The notes beneath the pieces are model-generated. The model did not search any database. It was not told the DNA's origin and was given only the letters and a program-made list of their open reading frames with translations. Both the position numbers and the translations under genes were made by a program. A DNA stretch of 64,000 nucleotides. It comes from Bryobacteraceae bacterium (GTDB lineage: Bacteria > Acidobacteriota > Terriglobia > Bryobacterales > Bryobacteraceae). The first letter of the stretch is position 1, and the number at the start of each line of letters is the position of its first letter. This document shows, piece after piece, positions 17,717 to 26,544 of this stretch. Location: contig JAIEMJ010000030.1 in the NCBI GenBank assembly GCA_019752335.1, forward strand, positions 22,597-86,596, in the 5' to 3' direction.

Positions 17717-18397
17717 GTGCAGCGGCTACTGGTAGTCGTGGAAGGGCAGACAGAGGAGTCGTTCATCAACAGCGTCCTGGCCCCAGAGCTATGGGCGCAC
17801 GGCGTCACCGCGACGGGCGTGGTGATCGGCGTGCCCGGCCACAAAGGCGGCCGCGTTAGCTATGCCCGCTACAGCAAGGATGTACTGACCATCCTGAAAC
17901 AGGACTCGAACGTGTTTTGCTCAAGCCTGGTGGATTTCTACGGCCTGGGAGGCGGCTTTCCTGGGCATTCGCCGTCCCAGCACGCGCCAAACCTAGAGAA
18001 GGTCCGCTCCATGGAAGCCGCGTTGAGTGCCGACATCATCAACCGCTTACCGAATGCGCGCGCGGATGTCCGCTTCATACCCTACATTCAGCTCCATGAA
18101 TATGAGGGCCTGCTCTTCAGTGATCCTCCTGCCTTGGCCACAGCCGTCAACCAGCCCGCTCTCGCTGGGAAGTTTCAAGCAGTGAGGGATGATTTCGCCA
18201 CGCCCGAGGACATCAACGACAGTCCGCAGACGGCGCCGTCCAAACGAATTGAGGCCATCTGCCGGTACTCGAAAATCATCGACGGCACCCATGCGGCCAA
18301 AGCCATCGGCATCGAACGCATGCGGGCCGCATGCCCTCACTTTCACGAATGGGTGACGAGGTTGGAAAAGCTCTCCACCCAAAAAAGTAACAATTAG
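17717..18397 (+). CDS. DUF4276 family, TOPRIM-like partner of the ATPase
   Basis: The 226-residue protein opens with LLVVVEGQTEESFI, in which E9 and E13 match the first acidic motif of TOPRIM-like DUF4276 proteins. CSSLVDFYGL with D73 fits the later acidic motif, and YIQLHEYEGLLFSDP is a family block. Translation starts with GTG at 17717, two bases after the ATPase stop, so the products are probably made together. In split OLD-like systems this partner supplies the nuclease or effector activity, held in check by the ATPase. Nuclease activity here is inferred, not seen. Confidence 0.75.
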   Translation: MQRLLVVVEGQTEESFINSVLAPELWAHGVTATGVVIGVPGHKGGRVSYARYSKDVLTILKQDSNVFCSSLVDFYGLGGGFPGHSPSQHAPNLEKVRSMEAALSADIINRLPNARADVRFIPYIQLHEYEGLLFSDPPALATAVNQPALAGKFQAVRDDFATPEDINDSPQTAPSKRIEAICRYSKIIDGTHAAKAIGIERMRAACPHFHEWVTRLEKLSTQKSNN

Positions 18398-18439
18398 TTA
18401 ACCACCATCAGGCGATCCGCGTACGTCTCCCACTCCTGT

Positions 18440-19789
18440 ATGCGACTCTCCCTACTGCTTTTCCCCGTACTCCTTGCGGCCCAGAACCTGGCCGAAGTGA
18501 AGCCAGCGCCGCCGCAGCTTGCCTGGCAGGAGCTCGAATTCGGCGCTTGGATTCACTTGGGTCCCAACACGTTTTTGGGCCAGGAGACCGGCGACGGCTC
18601 GGCCGACCCGAACGTCTTCCAGCCCGCTGACCTCGATCCGGAACAATGGGTCCTGGCCGCCAAGGCCGCCGGGGCGCGTTACTTGATTCTCGTCGCCAAG
18701 CATGAAGACGGCTTCTGCTTGTGGCCCACCCGCACCACCGCCTATAGCGTGAAGCAGAGCAAATGGCAGAACGGCCGCGGCGACGTCGTCAAAGAGACCG
18801 CCGCCGCCGCGCGCCGCCACGGGCTCAAGTTCGGACTCTCGCTCTCCCCGGTTGACCATCACGAACTCCTGCCCCGCGACCCCAAAGCCTATGACCGCCT
18901 CTATCTCGCCCAACTGCGCGAGCTGACGCAAAACTATGGCGACCTCGTCGAAATGGGCATCGACGGCGCGGATAACGATGGCCAAACCTACGACTTTGAC
19001 GGCTACCTGCGCGCCCTGCGCGCGCAACAGCCGAACGCCATCGTCTCTGGCCGCTTGGACTTCCTCCCCGTGGGCGACGCCCGCGTCGCCTACACCGGCG
19101 CGGCCGCGCTGGAAAACTGGAACGCCGTGGAACAAGCGAGCAGCCTGCGCTGGCGCCCCGGCGTCGTGCGCACGCCACTGCGGGACCAGCAATGGTTCTG
19201 GCATCCCGCCAGCGACAGCAAGCTGAAGACGGTGGACCAACTCATGGACGCCTATCACAAGAGCGTCGGCCGTGGCTATCAATTCCTGCTCGGCCTGGCG
19301 CCCGATACCCGTGGATTGCTGCCCGAAAACGACGTCCGGCGCCTGAAGGAATTTGGCGACGCCCTCACCAAACTCTATAGCCAGAATCTCGCCGCGCGCT
19401 CCCACAAGTATCAGGTGGAAGGCGGACCGACGGAGAAAGCCGCCTTCGACGGCGACCCCGACACCGCCTGGTTCGGCTACACAGGCCGCCGCACCGCGAC
19501 GCTTTCGATGAGCTTTCCCGACGCCGTCGTATTCGACCGCATCGCGCTGATGGAGTGGCTCAACGACGGGCAAAAGATCCAGCGCTACCGCATTCAGTCG
19601 CGCTTAGGAAGCAACTGGACCACCATCGCCGAAGGCGCGAGCATCGGCCATCGCCGCATTGAGCAGATGGCCATCACCACGGCCCAGGAGTTGCGCTTCG
19701 AATTCACGACGTCGTCCGGAGCCCCCGCCATCCGCGAGATCCAGATCTTTCACGGCGGCGGCGATCATCAGGTGAGCCGGCTGTTCTAG
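18440..19789 (+). CDS. Secreted GH29-like alpha-L-fucosidase with C-terminal F5/8-type domain
   Basis: An exported glycosidase of 449 residues with signal peptide MRLSLLLFPVLLAAQ. The family fold is marked by EFGAWIHLGPNTF, AKHEDGFCLWPTRTTAYSV and DVVKETAAAARRHGLKFGLSLSP. The expected nucleophile region reads LVEMGIDGADND. Residues from about 320 (KYQVEGGPTEKAAFDGDPDTAWFG) look like a discoidin/CBM32 module. The substrate could be fucosides or a related sugar. It is transcribed alone between the ATPase module and a convergent gene. Confidence 0.82.
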   Translation: MRLSLLLFPVLLAAQNLAEVKPAPPQLAWQELEFGAWIHLGPNTFLGQETGDGSADPNVFQPADLDPEQWVLAAKAAGARYLILVAKHEDGFCLWPTRTTAYSVKQSKWQNGRGDVVKETAAAARRHGLKFGLSLSPVDHHELLPRDPKAYDRLYLAQLRELTQNYGDLVEMGIDGADNDGQTYDFDGYLRALRAQQPNAIVSGRLDFLPVGDARVAYTGAAALENWNAVEQASSLRWRPGVVRTPLRDQQWFWHPASDSKLKTVDQLMDAYHKSVGRGYQFLLGLAPDTRGLLPENDVRRLKEFGDALTKLYSQNLAARSHKYQVEGGPTEKAAFDGDPDTAWFGYTGRRTATLSMSFPDAVVFDRIALMEWLNDGQKIQRYRIQSRLGSNWTTIAEGASIGHRRIEQMAITTAQELRFEFTTSSGAPAIREIQIFHGGGDHQVSRLF

Positions 19790-19829
19790 CGTCGCCGTCA
19801 AGTTAAGCTTAAGCAACTGCTGGGCCATC

Positions 19830-20606
19830 TCATGGCAAGCGGCGAGCCGTGAGGACCAACTCAGGATCATGAATGGTGAGCGTGGCGTCCGCTCCCGCGC
19901 GCGAGAAACGGACGCGGACGCTGCTCGCGCCGACGGGATGGAACGCGTGTTCCCCTAGGTGGACCAACCCCCTACCAAACGTACCTTTGCCCGTCAGCGT
20001 TAACTGACTACCCTTGGCGGTAATCTCAATGCGGTCATTGGGTTGAGGGCCGAAAACATACGTGCCCGCCAACGCCGCCGCCTCCTCAGCCGTAAATGGC
20101 GGACGCTTCGGACCGCTCGCATCGCCAAGCGCTGCGAGGTACTGAAAAACGGCCTCCGCTGGCTGTCCGCCCGCCTTCGCGTGTGCGAGCAGGCTGATGC
20201 TGTGTGGCCCCGGAATCTTCTGCGCTCCAGGCTGGGCCAACAGGAAGGCCTTTACCGTCTCCAACTGCCCCAGCATGGCGGCGGAAAACAGCGTAGGCCT
20301 CGCGCCGTTCGCGATCAGATACTCGGCAATCTCCCGGTTGCCCACATGTGAGGCCGCGCCCAACGCGTCCTCCCAGTCGCCGAATCCCCAGTCCACCGCC
20401 GCCCTCGCCAGGGCCGGCCGCGCATCCACCAGTTCCTTCAGCCGCCTGAAGTTTCCGTGCGCTACCGTGACGGTTTCACGGACTAATTCGGGCGGATTCG
20501 CGAAGAAGGCGCCGGTAGGTGGCTCAACGGCAGCCGCAGGTTTCGGCCCAGCCAGAACCGCTGCGCCAACTTTCCAAATATCGCGACGGGCAAAGGAAAT
20601 CGTCAT
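19830..20606 (-). CDS. Tat-exported ankyrin-repeat protein
   Basis: Starting at ATG 20606, the N-terminus MTISFARRDIWKVGAAVLAG has a twin-arginine motif and a hydrophobic stretch ending PAAA, so Tat export is likely. Ankyrin-like repeats follow (about 45-160; for example DWEDALGAASHVGNREIAEYLIANGARPTLFSAAMLGQLETVKAFLL). The last about 80 residues form a beta-rich domain of unknown type (AGTYVFGPQPNDRIEITAKGSQLTL). The frame is open to 20633, but the Tat motif decides the start. No function can be assigned. Confidence 0.65.
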   Translation of the reverse strand: MTISFARRDIWKVGAAVLAGPKPAAAVEPPTGAFFANPPELVRETVTVAHGNFRRLKELVDARPALARAAVDWGFGDWEDALGAASHVGNREIAEYLIANGARPTLFSAAMLGQLETVKAFLLAQPGAQKIPGPHSISLLAHAKAGGQPAEAVFQYLAALGDASGPKRPPFTAEEAAALAGTYVFGPQPNDRIEITAKGSQLTLTGKGTFGRGLVHLGEHAFHPVGASSVRVRFSRAGADATLTIHDPELVLTARRLP

Positions 20607-20675
20607 TCGATCATTCCCGCAGGCTGGGGCCAAAAATGCAAGCCAGAAGGATGTGAGCCCGTAAGCAATTTGGCG

Positions 20676-21500
20676 TCAATGAGATGCAGATTCTAATGAG
20701 TTGAGCCGGCGGATGAAATCCTCGACGATATGGCTGGCGAGTCCGGACGCGGTGGCCGCATCAGTCAGCTCTCCTCGACTCACTTGGAGATGCGTCTGCT
20801 CAGGAAAGCGGATCAGGTGAGCGAGGAGGCGCATGCGTGCCCCGTCCTGCTGTACCTGGCCCAAAATCACATACCGCACCCGCAGGCTGGAGGCAATTTC
20901 GTCCAGGTTCTGGAAGCCGCGAGGCCGCCTTAGGATAGCCGCGTTGCCGATGATTCCGTACCGGCCAGCGGTCTGGGTCGTGAGGCCAGCCACCACGGCG
21001 TCTGTGATGGTGTCCGCGAGCCGGTTAAGCGTGGGGTTGCCGGTTTCGTTCTGGAAACGAGCGACGGCGATCCGCGGCTCCTTCGACCGGCCCGCTACCA
21101 CCACCCACGCGGTGGCGCCGGCGGCAAAGGCCCCGGCAACCCACCACAGAACCCCACGGCGTGGACGTATCGCCGGCGTAACTCCCACGGAGACCGGCGC
21201 AAGGAACTGGTAGCCCCGCTTCGGCACGGTGCGAATGAACGTCGGCGAATCGGCCGAATCGCCCAGCGCGGTCCGTACCTGCGCAATCGCGAAATTCAAA
21301 CCACGGTCGAAATCGACCGCAGTTCCGTCACTCCAAATCGCGTTTCGCAGCGCTTCCCGCGTCACCAGTTCGCCTTGCGCGGCCACGAGAAGCGCAAGTA
21401 CCTTGGCCGGCTGAGCCTGCAAGTGAACCGGTAGCCCGTCCCGCCACAACGCGCCCGTTTCGGTATTGAACTGGAACAGACCGAATCGGAACCTAGCCAT
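20676..21500 (-). CDS. ToxR/CadC-type winged-helix regulator with membrane anchor
   Basis: The N-terminal about 100 residues form an OmpR-like winged helix (ALWRDGLPVHLQAQPAKVLALLVAAQGELVTREALRNAIW, then FIRTVPKRGYQFL). A single membrane segment follows (about 122-140, WWVAGAFAAGATAWVVVAG). The periplasmic part resembles the TolB-like N-terminal domain often fused to such regulators (IAVARFQNETGNPTLNRLADTITDAVVAGL). ATG 21500 is chosen because homology begins at MARFRFGLFQFN; the frame extends to 21575. It is divergent to an AraC regulator across about 200 bases. Confidence 0.8.
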   Translation of the reverse strand: MARFRFGLFQFNTETGALWRDGLPVHLQAQPAKVLALLVAAQGELVTREALRNAIWSDGTAVDFDRGLNFAIAQVRTALGDSADSPTFIRTVPKRGYQFLAPVSVGVTPAIRPRRGVLWWVAGAFAAGATAWVVVAGRSKEPRIAVARFQNETGNPTLNRLADTITDAVVAGLTTQTAGRYGIIGNAAILRRPRGFQNLDEIASSLRVRYVILGQVQQDGARMRLLAHLIRFPEQTHLQVSRGELTDAATASGLASHIVEDFIRRLNSLESASH

Positions 21501-21702
21501 GCGCACCATTCTCGCACCTGAGTCTACAAGCAGAGCGGCGCCTTGGCGCGTTGGCGAGAACGCGACCATGCACACACCTTTGATCTTGGCCCCGTTGAGT
21601 CAGTTTTGTGTGTTTCGTTCTCCCGAGAATACGCCAACCAACAGTTTCAGGATGGAGAGTGGCCGCTCAACCTGTGGTGTGAATCAGCTACAGTAGGGAT
21701 CG

Positions 21703-22533
21703 ATGCGCCCCGCGAAAAACACATCAGGCCGGGGGGTCTACCGCTGGCTAAGCGAACCCCGCTGGTACCTGTGGGAGGGCGGGTTCCTGCTTGTCGCGCG
21801 CGCGCAAGGCGTGGTTCCGGCCCACGCTCACCATGCGATCCAAATCGTGGTGGCTACGGAAGGCGAGGTGGCCATCGGTAGCCAGGAAGGTGACTGGCGC
21901 ACAGGGCAAGGCGTGATTGTCCGGCCTGATGCTGTCCACGCTTTTGATTGCAATGGCGCCATGGGTGCGATGTTGTTCGTGGATCCCGAATCGGCCGAAG
22001 GAAGGTGGCTCGCGAAGTCGCTCACTCGGGAGGTTACCCTTGTTTCCGGCCCGCGCTTGGCATCCGCTGCCCACGAGCTGCGCCAGTTCATCGAACAACC
22101 CTTTGAAAGTATGGAGCCGGGCGAACTGATTCGGCACTGCGTGCAGGCTTTCAGCCCTGGGGCGCCGCCGTCACGCCGCCTGGATCCAAGAGTGACTACC
22201 GTGCTGAACGCGATCCGCGAACGGAATGATCTCCACATATCGCTGGAAGACGCCGCCAGGATGGCGTTCCTTTCGCCCAGTCGTTTCGCGCATCTCTTCA
22301 AACAACAGGCGGGACTTCCCTTCAGCCGTTACGTATTGTGGCGCAAACTCACGCGCGCCATGGTCGCCATCGCGTCGGAGCAAACGATTTCCGCCGCCGC
22401 CCACGCCGCCGACTTCGCCGATGCCGCCCACCTGACGCGGACCTTTTACCAAATGGTCGGCATGGCGCCGTCCGTCTTGATGCGAGGAGAATTCGCGGAG
22501 CTGCCTTCGCCTTTCAATAGGGATACCGTTTGA
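21703..22533 (+). CDS. AraC-family transcriptional regulator with cupin domain
   Basis: The 276-residue protein has an N-terminal cupin-like sensing domain (about 20-110; HAHHAIQIVVATEGEV, GVIVRPDAVHAFDCNG) and a C-terminal double helix-turn-helix domain (about 165-262; ISLEDAARMAFLSPSRFAHLFKQQAG and ISAAAHAADFADAAHLTRTF). Such proteins bind small ligands and activate neighbouring genes. Its neighbours are a divergent membrane regulator and a convergent propeller gene, so the target is not obvious. Confidence 0.85.
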   Translation: MRPAKNTSGRGVYRWLSEPRWYLWEGGFLLVARAQGVVPAHAHHAIQIVVATEGEVAIGSQEGDWRTGQGVIVRPDAVHAFDCNGAMGAMLFVDPESAEGRWLAKSLTREVTLVSGPRLASAAHELRQFIEQPFESMEPGELIRHCVQAFSPGAPPSRRLDPRVTTVLNAIRERNDLHISLEDAARMAFLSPSRFAHLFKQQAGLPFSRYVLWRKLTRAMVAIASEQTISAAAHAADFADAAHLTRTFYQMVGMAPSVLMRGEFAELPSPFNRDTV

Positions 22534-22562
22534 AAGACGCCGGGGCCGCTGGCAGCGCACAA

Positions 22563-23531
22563 TCAACGTACCCAGGCCATGCCGTCCGGCCCTTTTCCGG
22601 TTTCGAGACGTCCCGTCACCGTCAGCGTCTGCAAGTCGAAAATGGCTACGTGGTTATCGCCAGACACCGCCACAAAAGCCCGCGTACCGCTTGGATCCAT
22701 CAGAATTCCCTCGGGCGCCTTGCCCACGGCCAGACGCTTCACCACCTTGCGTGTAGCCACATCGAGGACGACTAAGTCGCCGGCGGCTAAGTCCGAAATC
22801 AGCGCTAACTTGCGGTCAAGCGTCAGCTTGAGCCGGTTTGATCGCTTGGTCCCCACGTCAAAGGTCTCGATGAGTTGCTTGTTTTTGAGATCGATAATCG
22901 AAACGGTGCCGTCCTGGGAATTCGCGCACCACAGTTCCTTGCCGTCGGCCGACACGTCGAATCCTTCCGGCCCCTTGCCGACAGCGATCACGGTCTGATT
23001 CATCGCCGGCGGGCCACTGAAGATAGAAATACTATTCGACGAGATATTCGCGGCATAAATCTCGCTGCCGTCCTTGCTGAGTTCCACCATGTGCGTGGAA
23101 TTCTGGCCTGTTCCCAACAACGTATCCAACTTGCCCGTGGCGGGATCGTAGCGCGCCACCAACTTACTCCCCTCAGCGGTAAACCAGATTTTGCCCCCTG
23201 AAACCGCGATGCCATGCGGACGCTGGAGCGGAGATACGTCGAAGCGCTTCTCCTTTTGCGCGACTAAGTCGACAATCGACAGCGAAGTCCCCGGCGGCCG
23301 CGAACCGTAGTTGGTGACATAAGCGGTACGGCCATCCACCACCACTTCATGCGGCCCGAGGCCCGTCCCAATGCGGCCCGTCACCTTCCCGGTAGCGGGG
23401 TCCACAATGGCGAGCGTCGCCTCTTCTTTGTTCAGCACCAGCAAGGCGGGCGAAGGGAGATCAGCGCCGTAAGCGGCAACGGTAAAGAACGCGGCGGCAA
23501 AGCGAAGAGTAAGAAACATGGCTGTTGCCAT
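22563..23531 (-). CDS. YVTN/YncE-type beta-propeller, exported
   Basis: The 322-residue protein has a signal peptide (FAAAFFTVAAYGA) and seven propeller blades with recurring LxIVDPATGKVTGRIGTGLGPHEV-like units. Such propellers bind ligands or cofactors in the periplasm; the YncE fold itself does not define a reaction. It starts one base after the stop of the preceding gene and is the last gene of a seven-gene minus-strand operon. It may act as a scaffold or a substrate-binding partner there. Confidence 0.78.
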   Translation of the reverse strand: MATAMFLTLRFAAAFFTVAAYGADLPSPALLVLNKEEATLAIVDPATGKVTGRIGTGLGPHEVVVDGRTAYVTNYGSRPPGTSLSIVDLVAQKEKRFDVSPLQRPHGIAVSGGKIWFTAEGSKLVARYDPATGKLDTLLGTGQNSTHMVELSKDGSEIYAANISSNSISIFSGPPAMNQTVIAVGKGPEGFDVSADGKELWCANSQDGTVSIIDLKNKQLIETFDVGTKRSNRLKLTLDRKLALISDLAAGDLVVLDVATRKVVKRLAVGKAPEGILMDPSGTRAFVAVSGDNHVAIFDLQTLTVTGRLETGKGPDGMAWVR

Positions 23532-23532
23532 C

Positions 23533-24699
23533 TTATCCTAGCCCTAGCCACTCGCGGCACGCCCGGTTCAAGACCGGCAGGGTCTGCCGCTCCGCTCCCA
23601 GCGGAAAATCCGGCGGCGCGATTAACTGCAACTCGTCCATCCCCTCGGCCACGAACAGGTAAGCCGTGTTATTGCGATACTCGGGGTATTTACCCGCCTC
23701 TTGCCACAAATACTGGTAAAAGATCTCCAGATCGACGTAGGAACCCAACATATCCGCTTGCGTCGGGATAGCCGTAGCAGTTTCCTGATCATTGAAAATC
23801 AGCAGACTACTAAACGGCTTCACCTTGTTGCGAATCCCGAAACTGGAAATCAATAGCGACGGTTTCGCGCGGCGAAGAGCCTGTACGCTCGCCCACTCGA
23901 CAAACGTATTGTTCACCAAGAGAGTCCCATTACCCGCCAACAAGGTCGCGCGGACAAACTCGGCCATCACGGGATCTCTGGCGTACTCTTCGTCGCGCGG
24001 CGACAGCGTCTTCAACTTCTCCCCCAATTGCCGCGGGCCCCGAACTTCCCCACCCTCCGCGATTTTCTGTACTTCTCTCATCAGCCGCTGCCGGTAGGCG
24101 AATAGCTTCTCGTAGCTCAAACGCGTGGCCCGTTCGCTACTCAAACCGGATCCAGCTTCTACCGTCCACGCCGAATAAGTGCCGCGCGACTGCGTACAAA
24201 GATCAGCCAGGCCGCCGGTAAGCCGGGGTACATACTGACTCAGTTCATCCGGCACCGTAAGTCCGACGCGACGCCCTTTACCCTTCAAGCGAGTCCACAT
24301 CCGGTCCGGGCCCACCGGCAAATCAGCCGGAGCAATCACCATAATCAGGCGCGGCTTACCTTTGCTGGCAGCTTCCGCGTCGAGCACAGGGTTGATCTGC
24401 TCGAACATACGCGCAATCACCCGCCGCCACTCTGGATACAGGGGGTTTCGATTCAGAAAGTCAACTTGCTGTAAGGTAAAGCGCCCGCGCGGCCAATTTG
24501 CGGGCGTCACCCCCATCCTGGGCTCGAGTTCCGCAAGCGGCGCAAAGAATCGCTCGGGCGCGCTTTCCAGGTATCTGCCTAGGCGCTCAAAGTAAGCCTG
24601 CTCCGCCGGGAAAAGCGTCTCCCAGGCGTTCAGTTGCTCATTGAAATACGCCGCAAAGGTAACGGGAACCTGCGCGAAATCGAATCGAGGGACCGGCAT
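23533..24699 (-). CDS. Unrecognised 388-aa protein in the TonB/Mo operon
   Basis: I do not recognise this protein. ATG 24699 follows the upstream stop by one base (TGA A ATG) and gives MPVPRFDFAQVPVTFAAYF; the frame is open 14 codons further up. There is no signal peptide or membrane helix, so it is probably cytoplasmic. It is rich in charged helices and has a Rossmann-like strand (KPRLIMVIAPADLPVG). The phrases TLLVNNTFVEWASVQALRRAKPSLLISSFGIRNK and DLEIFYQYLWQEAGK look structured and may be catalytic-core segments. Its close coupling to an alkaline-phosphatase-like gene suggests a joint job. Confidence 0.6.
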   Translation of the reverse strand: MPVPRFDFAQVPVTFAAYFNEQLNAWETLFPAEQAYFERLGRYLESAPERFFAPLAELEPRMGVTPANWPRGRFTLQQVDFLNRNPLYPEWRRVIARMFEQINPVLDAEAASKGKPRLIMVIAPADLPVGPDRMWTRLKGKGRRVGLTVPDELSQYVPRLTGGLADLCTQSRGTYSAWTVEAGSGLSSERATRLSYEKLFAYRQRLMREVQKIAEGGEVRGPRQLGEKLKTLSPRDEEYARDPVMAEFVRATLLAGNGTLLVNNTFVEWASVQALRRAKPSLLISSFGIRNKVKPFSSLLIFNDQETATAIPTQADMLGSYVDLEIFYQYLWQEAGKYPEYRNNTAYLFVAEGMDELQLIAPPDFPLGAERQTLPVLNRACREWLGLG

Positions 24700-24700
24700 T

Positions 24701-25858
24701 TCAGACGAGAATTTCTCTGGCGGGTATACCCACCATGCCATCGGCCTTCACGTTCAGCATCGCCGCGGCGGTGGCCGCCACATCGACATGACGAATCGGC
24801 TTGTCCGTCTGTCCTTTCGTCACGCCGACTCCCAAAGCCAGCAACCAGGTATTGCGGCAGGACGGGTCCCCACTGCGATGGTTCAAGAATCCATTGGCTG
24901 TATCCACGTCACCATCGCGCCCGAGTTCTGGCAGCACTAACATAGTCGTCTGGTCTTTATACTTTGGGTTCGTCTGTATCTCGTCCCATAACATACCGGT
25001 CAAACGATCCGTTCGGGTAATTGCCTGTAGGTAAAGTGAGTAAGATCCCCAATGCGCGACGTCCATGTCCCAGAAATTCACCAGCAAAAGCCGCGGAGCG
25101 AACTCCCGCATCACTTCGCGAGTGATGAAGAACGTAAGTTCGTCGCCTGAAGTTGGCGCTTCCGGACCATTGATATACTCACCCAGTGCTCGAGTCAGCG
25201 TCCGATGAACCTGCCGGTCGATCTGCCGCCCGCCCTTAAAAATCGTCCAGCCGACCCCCTCGTAGCCCTCCTGCAGAATCGTCTCCAGACGCCGATGCAC
25301 CGCATCCCGATCCGACAAGTCCTCGCGCCGGGGCGTCTTCACGATATCTTTCACGGCGTCCAGCAGCAATTGCTTCGGGAGCACGACATTAGCGCCAAAC
25401 GGAAGGCCCAGATCCCGCTGCGAACTCGCACCCATCGACGCAAAGCTCTTGTTCGTCGCGATCACCCAAGCATCCAGTGGACCGGCCTTCGCGCCCCGCC
25501 GGAAGTTCTCAAAAATCGTCGCCGAGGCGGGCGCCTCAAATCCGAAGTCATCTACGCGTTGCCAATTGCCCGTAACAATGCTGGCCGTCGAATTAAAGTG
25601 CGAAAGCACGCCCTGATTCTGGCAGGTCTGATAAAAGAAGCCTTCCGGCCGCAGGGCCGACAAGCGAGGGATGTTACGCAGACCCTCCGGCGCAAAGGTT
25701 TCCGACGTTCGCACGCCGCCGCCAAAGGTAACCAGGATCACCTTGCGCCCCTTGGCCTGTGCTTGCGCGGCCTGGGCCCAAAGGCTCAACAAGGACGGCG
25801 GCAGAATGCGGTGGGCAATCGAAAGGCCGGCTAATTTCAGGAAGTCCCGCGTCAGCAT
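24701..25858 (-). CDS. Alkaline-phosphatase-superfamily-like protein with Tat-like N-terminus
   Basis: The 385-residue protein begins MLTRDFLKLAGLSIAHRILPPS, a Tat-type or membrane-anchor signal with only one arginine of the pair. The fold is suggested by KVILVTFGGGVRTSE at the first strand, VNFWDMDVAHWGSY (Asp/His metal ligands) and LPELGRDGDVDTANGFLNHRSGDPSCRNTWLLALG near the end. DUF1501 proteins are a related possibility. The usual N-terminal metal aspartate is not evident, so activity is uncertain. It is two bases after the Mo-enzyme gene and one base before the unrecognised gene. Confidence 0.55.
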   Translation of the reverse strand: MLTRDFLKLAGLSIAHRILPPSLLSLWAQAAQAQAKGRKVILVTFGGGVRTSETFAPEGLRNIPRLSALRPEGFFYQTCQNQGVLSHFNSTASIVTGNWQRVDDFGFEAPASATIFENFRRGAKAGPLDAWVIATNKSFASMGASSQRDLGLPFGANVVLPKQLLLDAVKDIVKTPRREDLSDRDAVHRRLETILQEGYEGVGWTIFKGGRQIDRQVHRTLTRALGEYINGPEAPTSGDELTFFITREVMREFAPRLLLVNFWDMDVAHWGSYSLYLQAITRTDRLTGMLWDEIQTNPKYKDQTTMLVLPELGRDGDVDTANGFLNHRSGDPSCRNTWLLALGVGVTKGQTDKPIRHVDVAATAAAMLNVKADGMVGIPAREILV

Positions 25859-25860
25859 GG

Positions 25861-26544
25861 CTAATAGTCCAGGATCTCACCGCCGCTGATTTTTCGCTTC
25901 ACCTTCCCGCCCAAATCGAGCGGCGTATCGTAGCCCGGAAGAATGCGGCCATCCGGCGAGTAATAAGGTCCAATGTCACATGCCATGCTACCTTTCCCCT
26001 CCTCAACAAACGTAATCGAAGTAATCAACTTAGCTGACTTATATCCGTACCGCGAAGGATCCAGCAGGCGCAGCGGCGCGCCATGTTTGTCCGGCAATGG
26101 CTTGCCAGCTAGATCGAGCACGAAGAGCACATTCTTCTGCAGGAGATCCTCGATGGTGAAATACTCGTACCACTTGTCCGCGCAATCGAAGCGTACCGCT
26201 TTGGCTTTCTTCGTGGGCTTGACGATATCCAGTAGAGACTGCCCTCGAAATCCCGTCCACTTGGCGCGCGCGGACCAACATTGGACACACTTCATCCGCG
26301 AACTTTGCGTCTCTTGCGGCAACGCGCGCAATTGCGCCACCGGGAGTGCTTGTGGTTTCTCCACCAGGCCCCTAACGGCGAGCCGCCAGGTGGCCTGGTT
26401 AATGGGTGGCACAGGGTTGTACCACATCAGTTTCAGCGAGTGTTCATCGGGCTGATCACTCGGCAAAAGTAGCTTCGGTTTGGTGGGATCCGCCGAGGCT
26501 TGAGTGGCCGCCAGGGCGAGTAAGGCTCTACGGTTGAGATGCAT
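25861..26544 (-). CDS. Molybdopterin-dependent oxidoreductase of the sulfite-oxidase fold, Tat-exported
   Basis: The 227-residue protein starts at ATG 26544 with MHLNRRALLALAATQASA, a twin-arginine signal, implying folding with cofactor before export. The body matches the oxidoreductase molybdopterin-binding domain. SSRMKCVQCWSARAKWTGFRG carries the expected Mo-ligand cysteine region, with a second cysteine three residues on. PLRLLDPSRYGYKSAKLITSITFVEE is the other family block. No haem or dimerisation domain is present, as in MsrP/YedY. It overlaps the upstream ASPIC/TPR gene by 17 bases. The substrate is unknown. Confidence 0.8.
   Translation of the reverse strand: MHLNRRALLALAATQASADPTKPKLLLPSDQPDEHSLKLMWYNPVPPINQATWRLAVRGLVEKPQALPVAQLRALPQETQSSRMKCVQCWSARAKWTGFRGQSLLDIVKPTKKAKAVRFDCADKWYEYFTIEDLLQKNVLFVLDLAGKPLPDKHGAPLRLLDPSRYGYKSAKLITSITFVEEGKGSMACDIGPYYSPDGRILPGYDTPLDLGGKVKRKISGGEILDY

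Noticed and set aside
18452..19573. 373-codon open frame antisense to the fucosidase-like gene
   Set aside because: The plus-strand frame has a signal peptide and GH29 motifs. The antisense translation lacks any.
19803..19812. Palindrome TTAAGCTTAA between two convergent genes
   Set aside because: Ten bases of symmetry at a convergent junction is common by chance, and there is no GC stem for termination.
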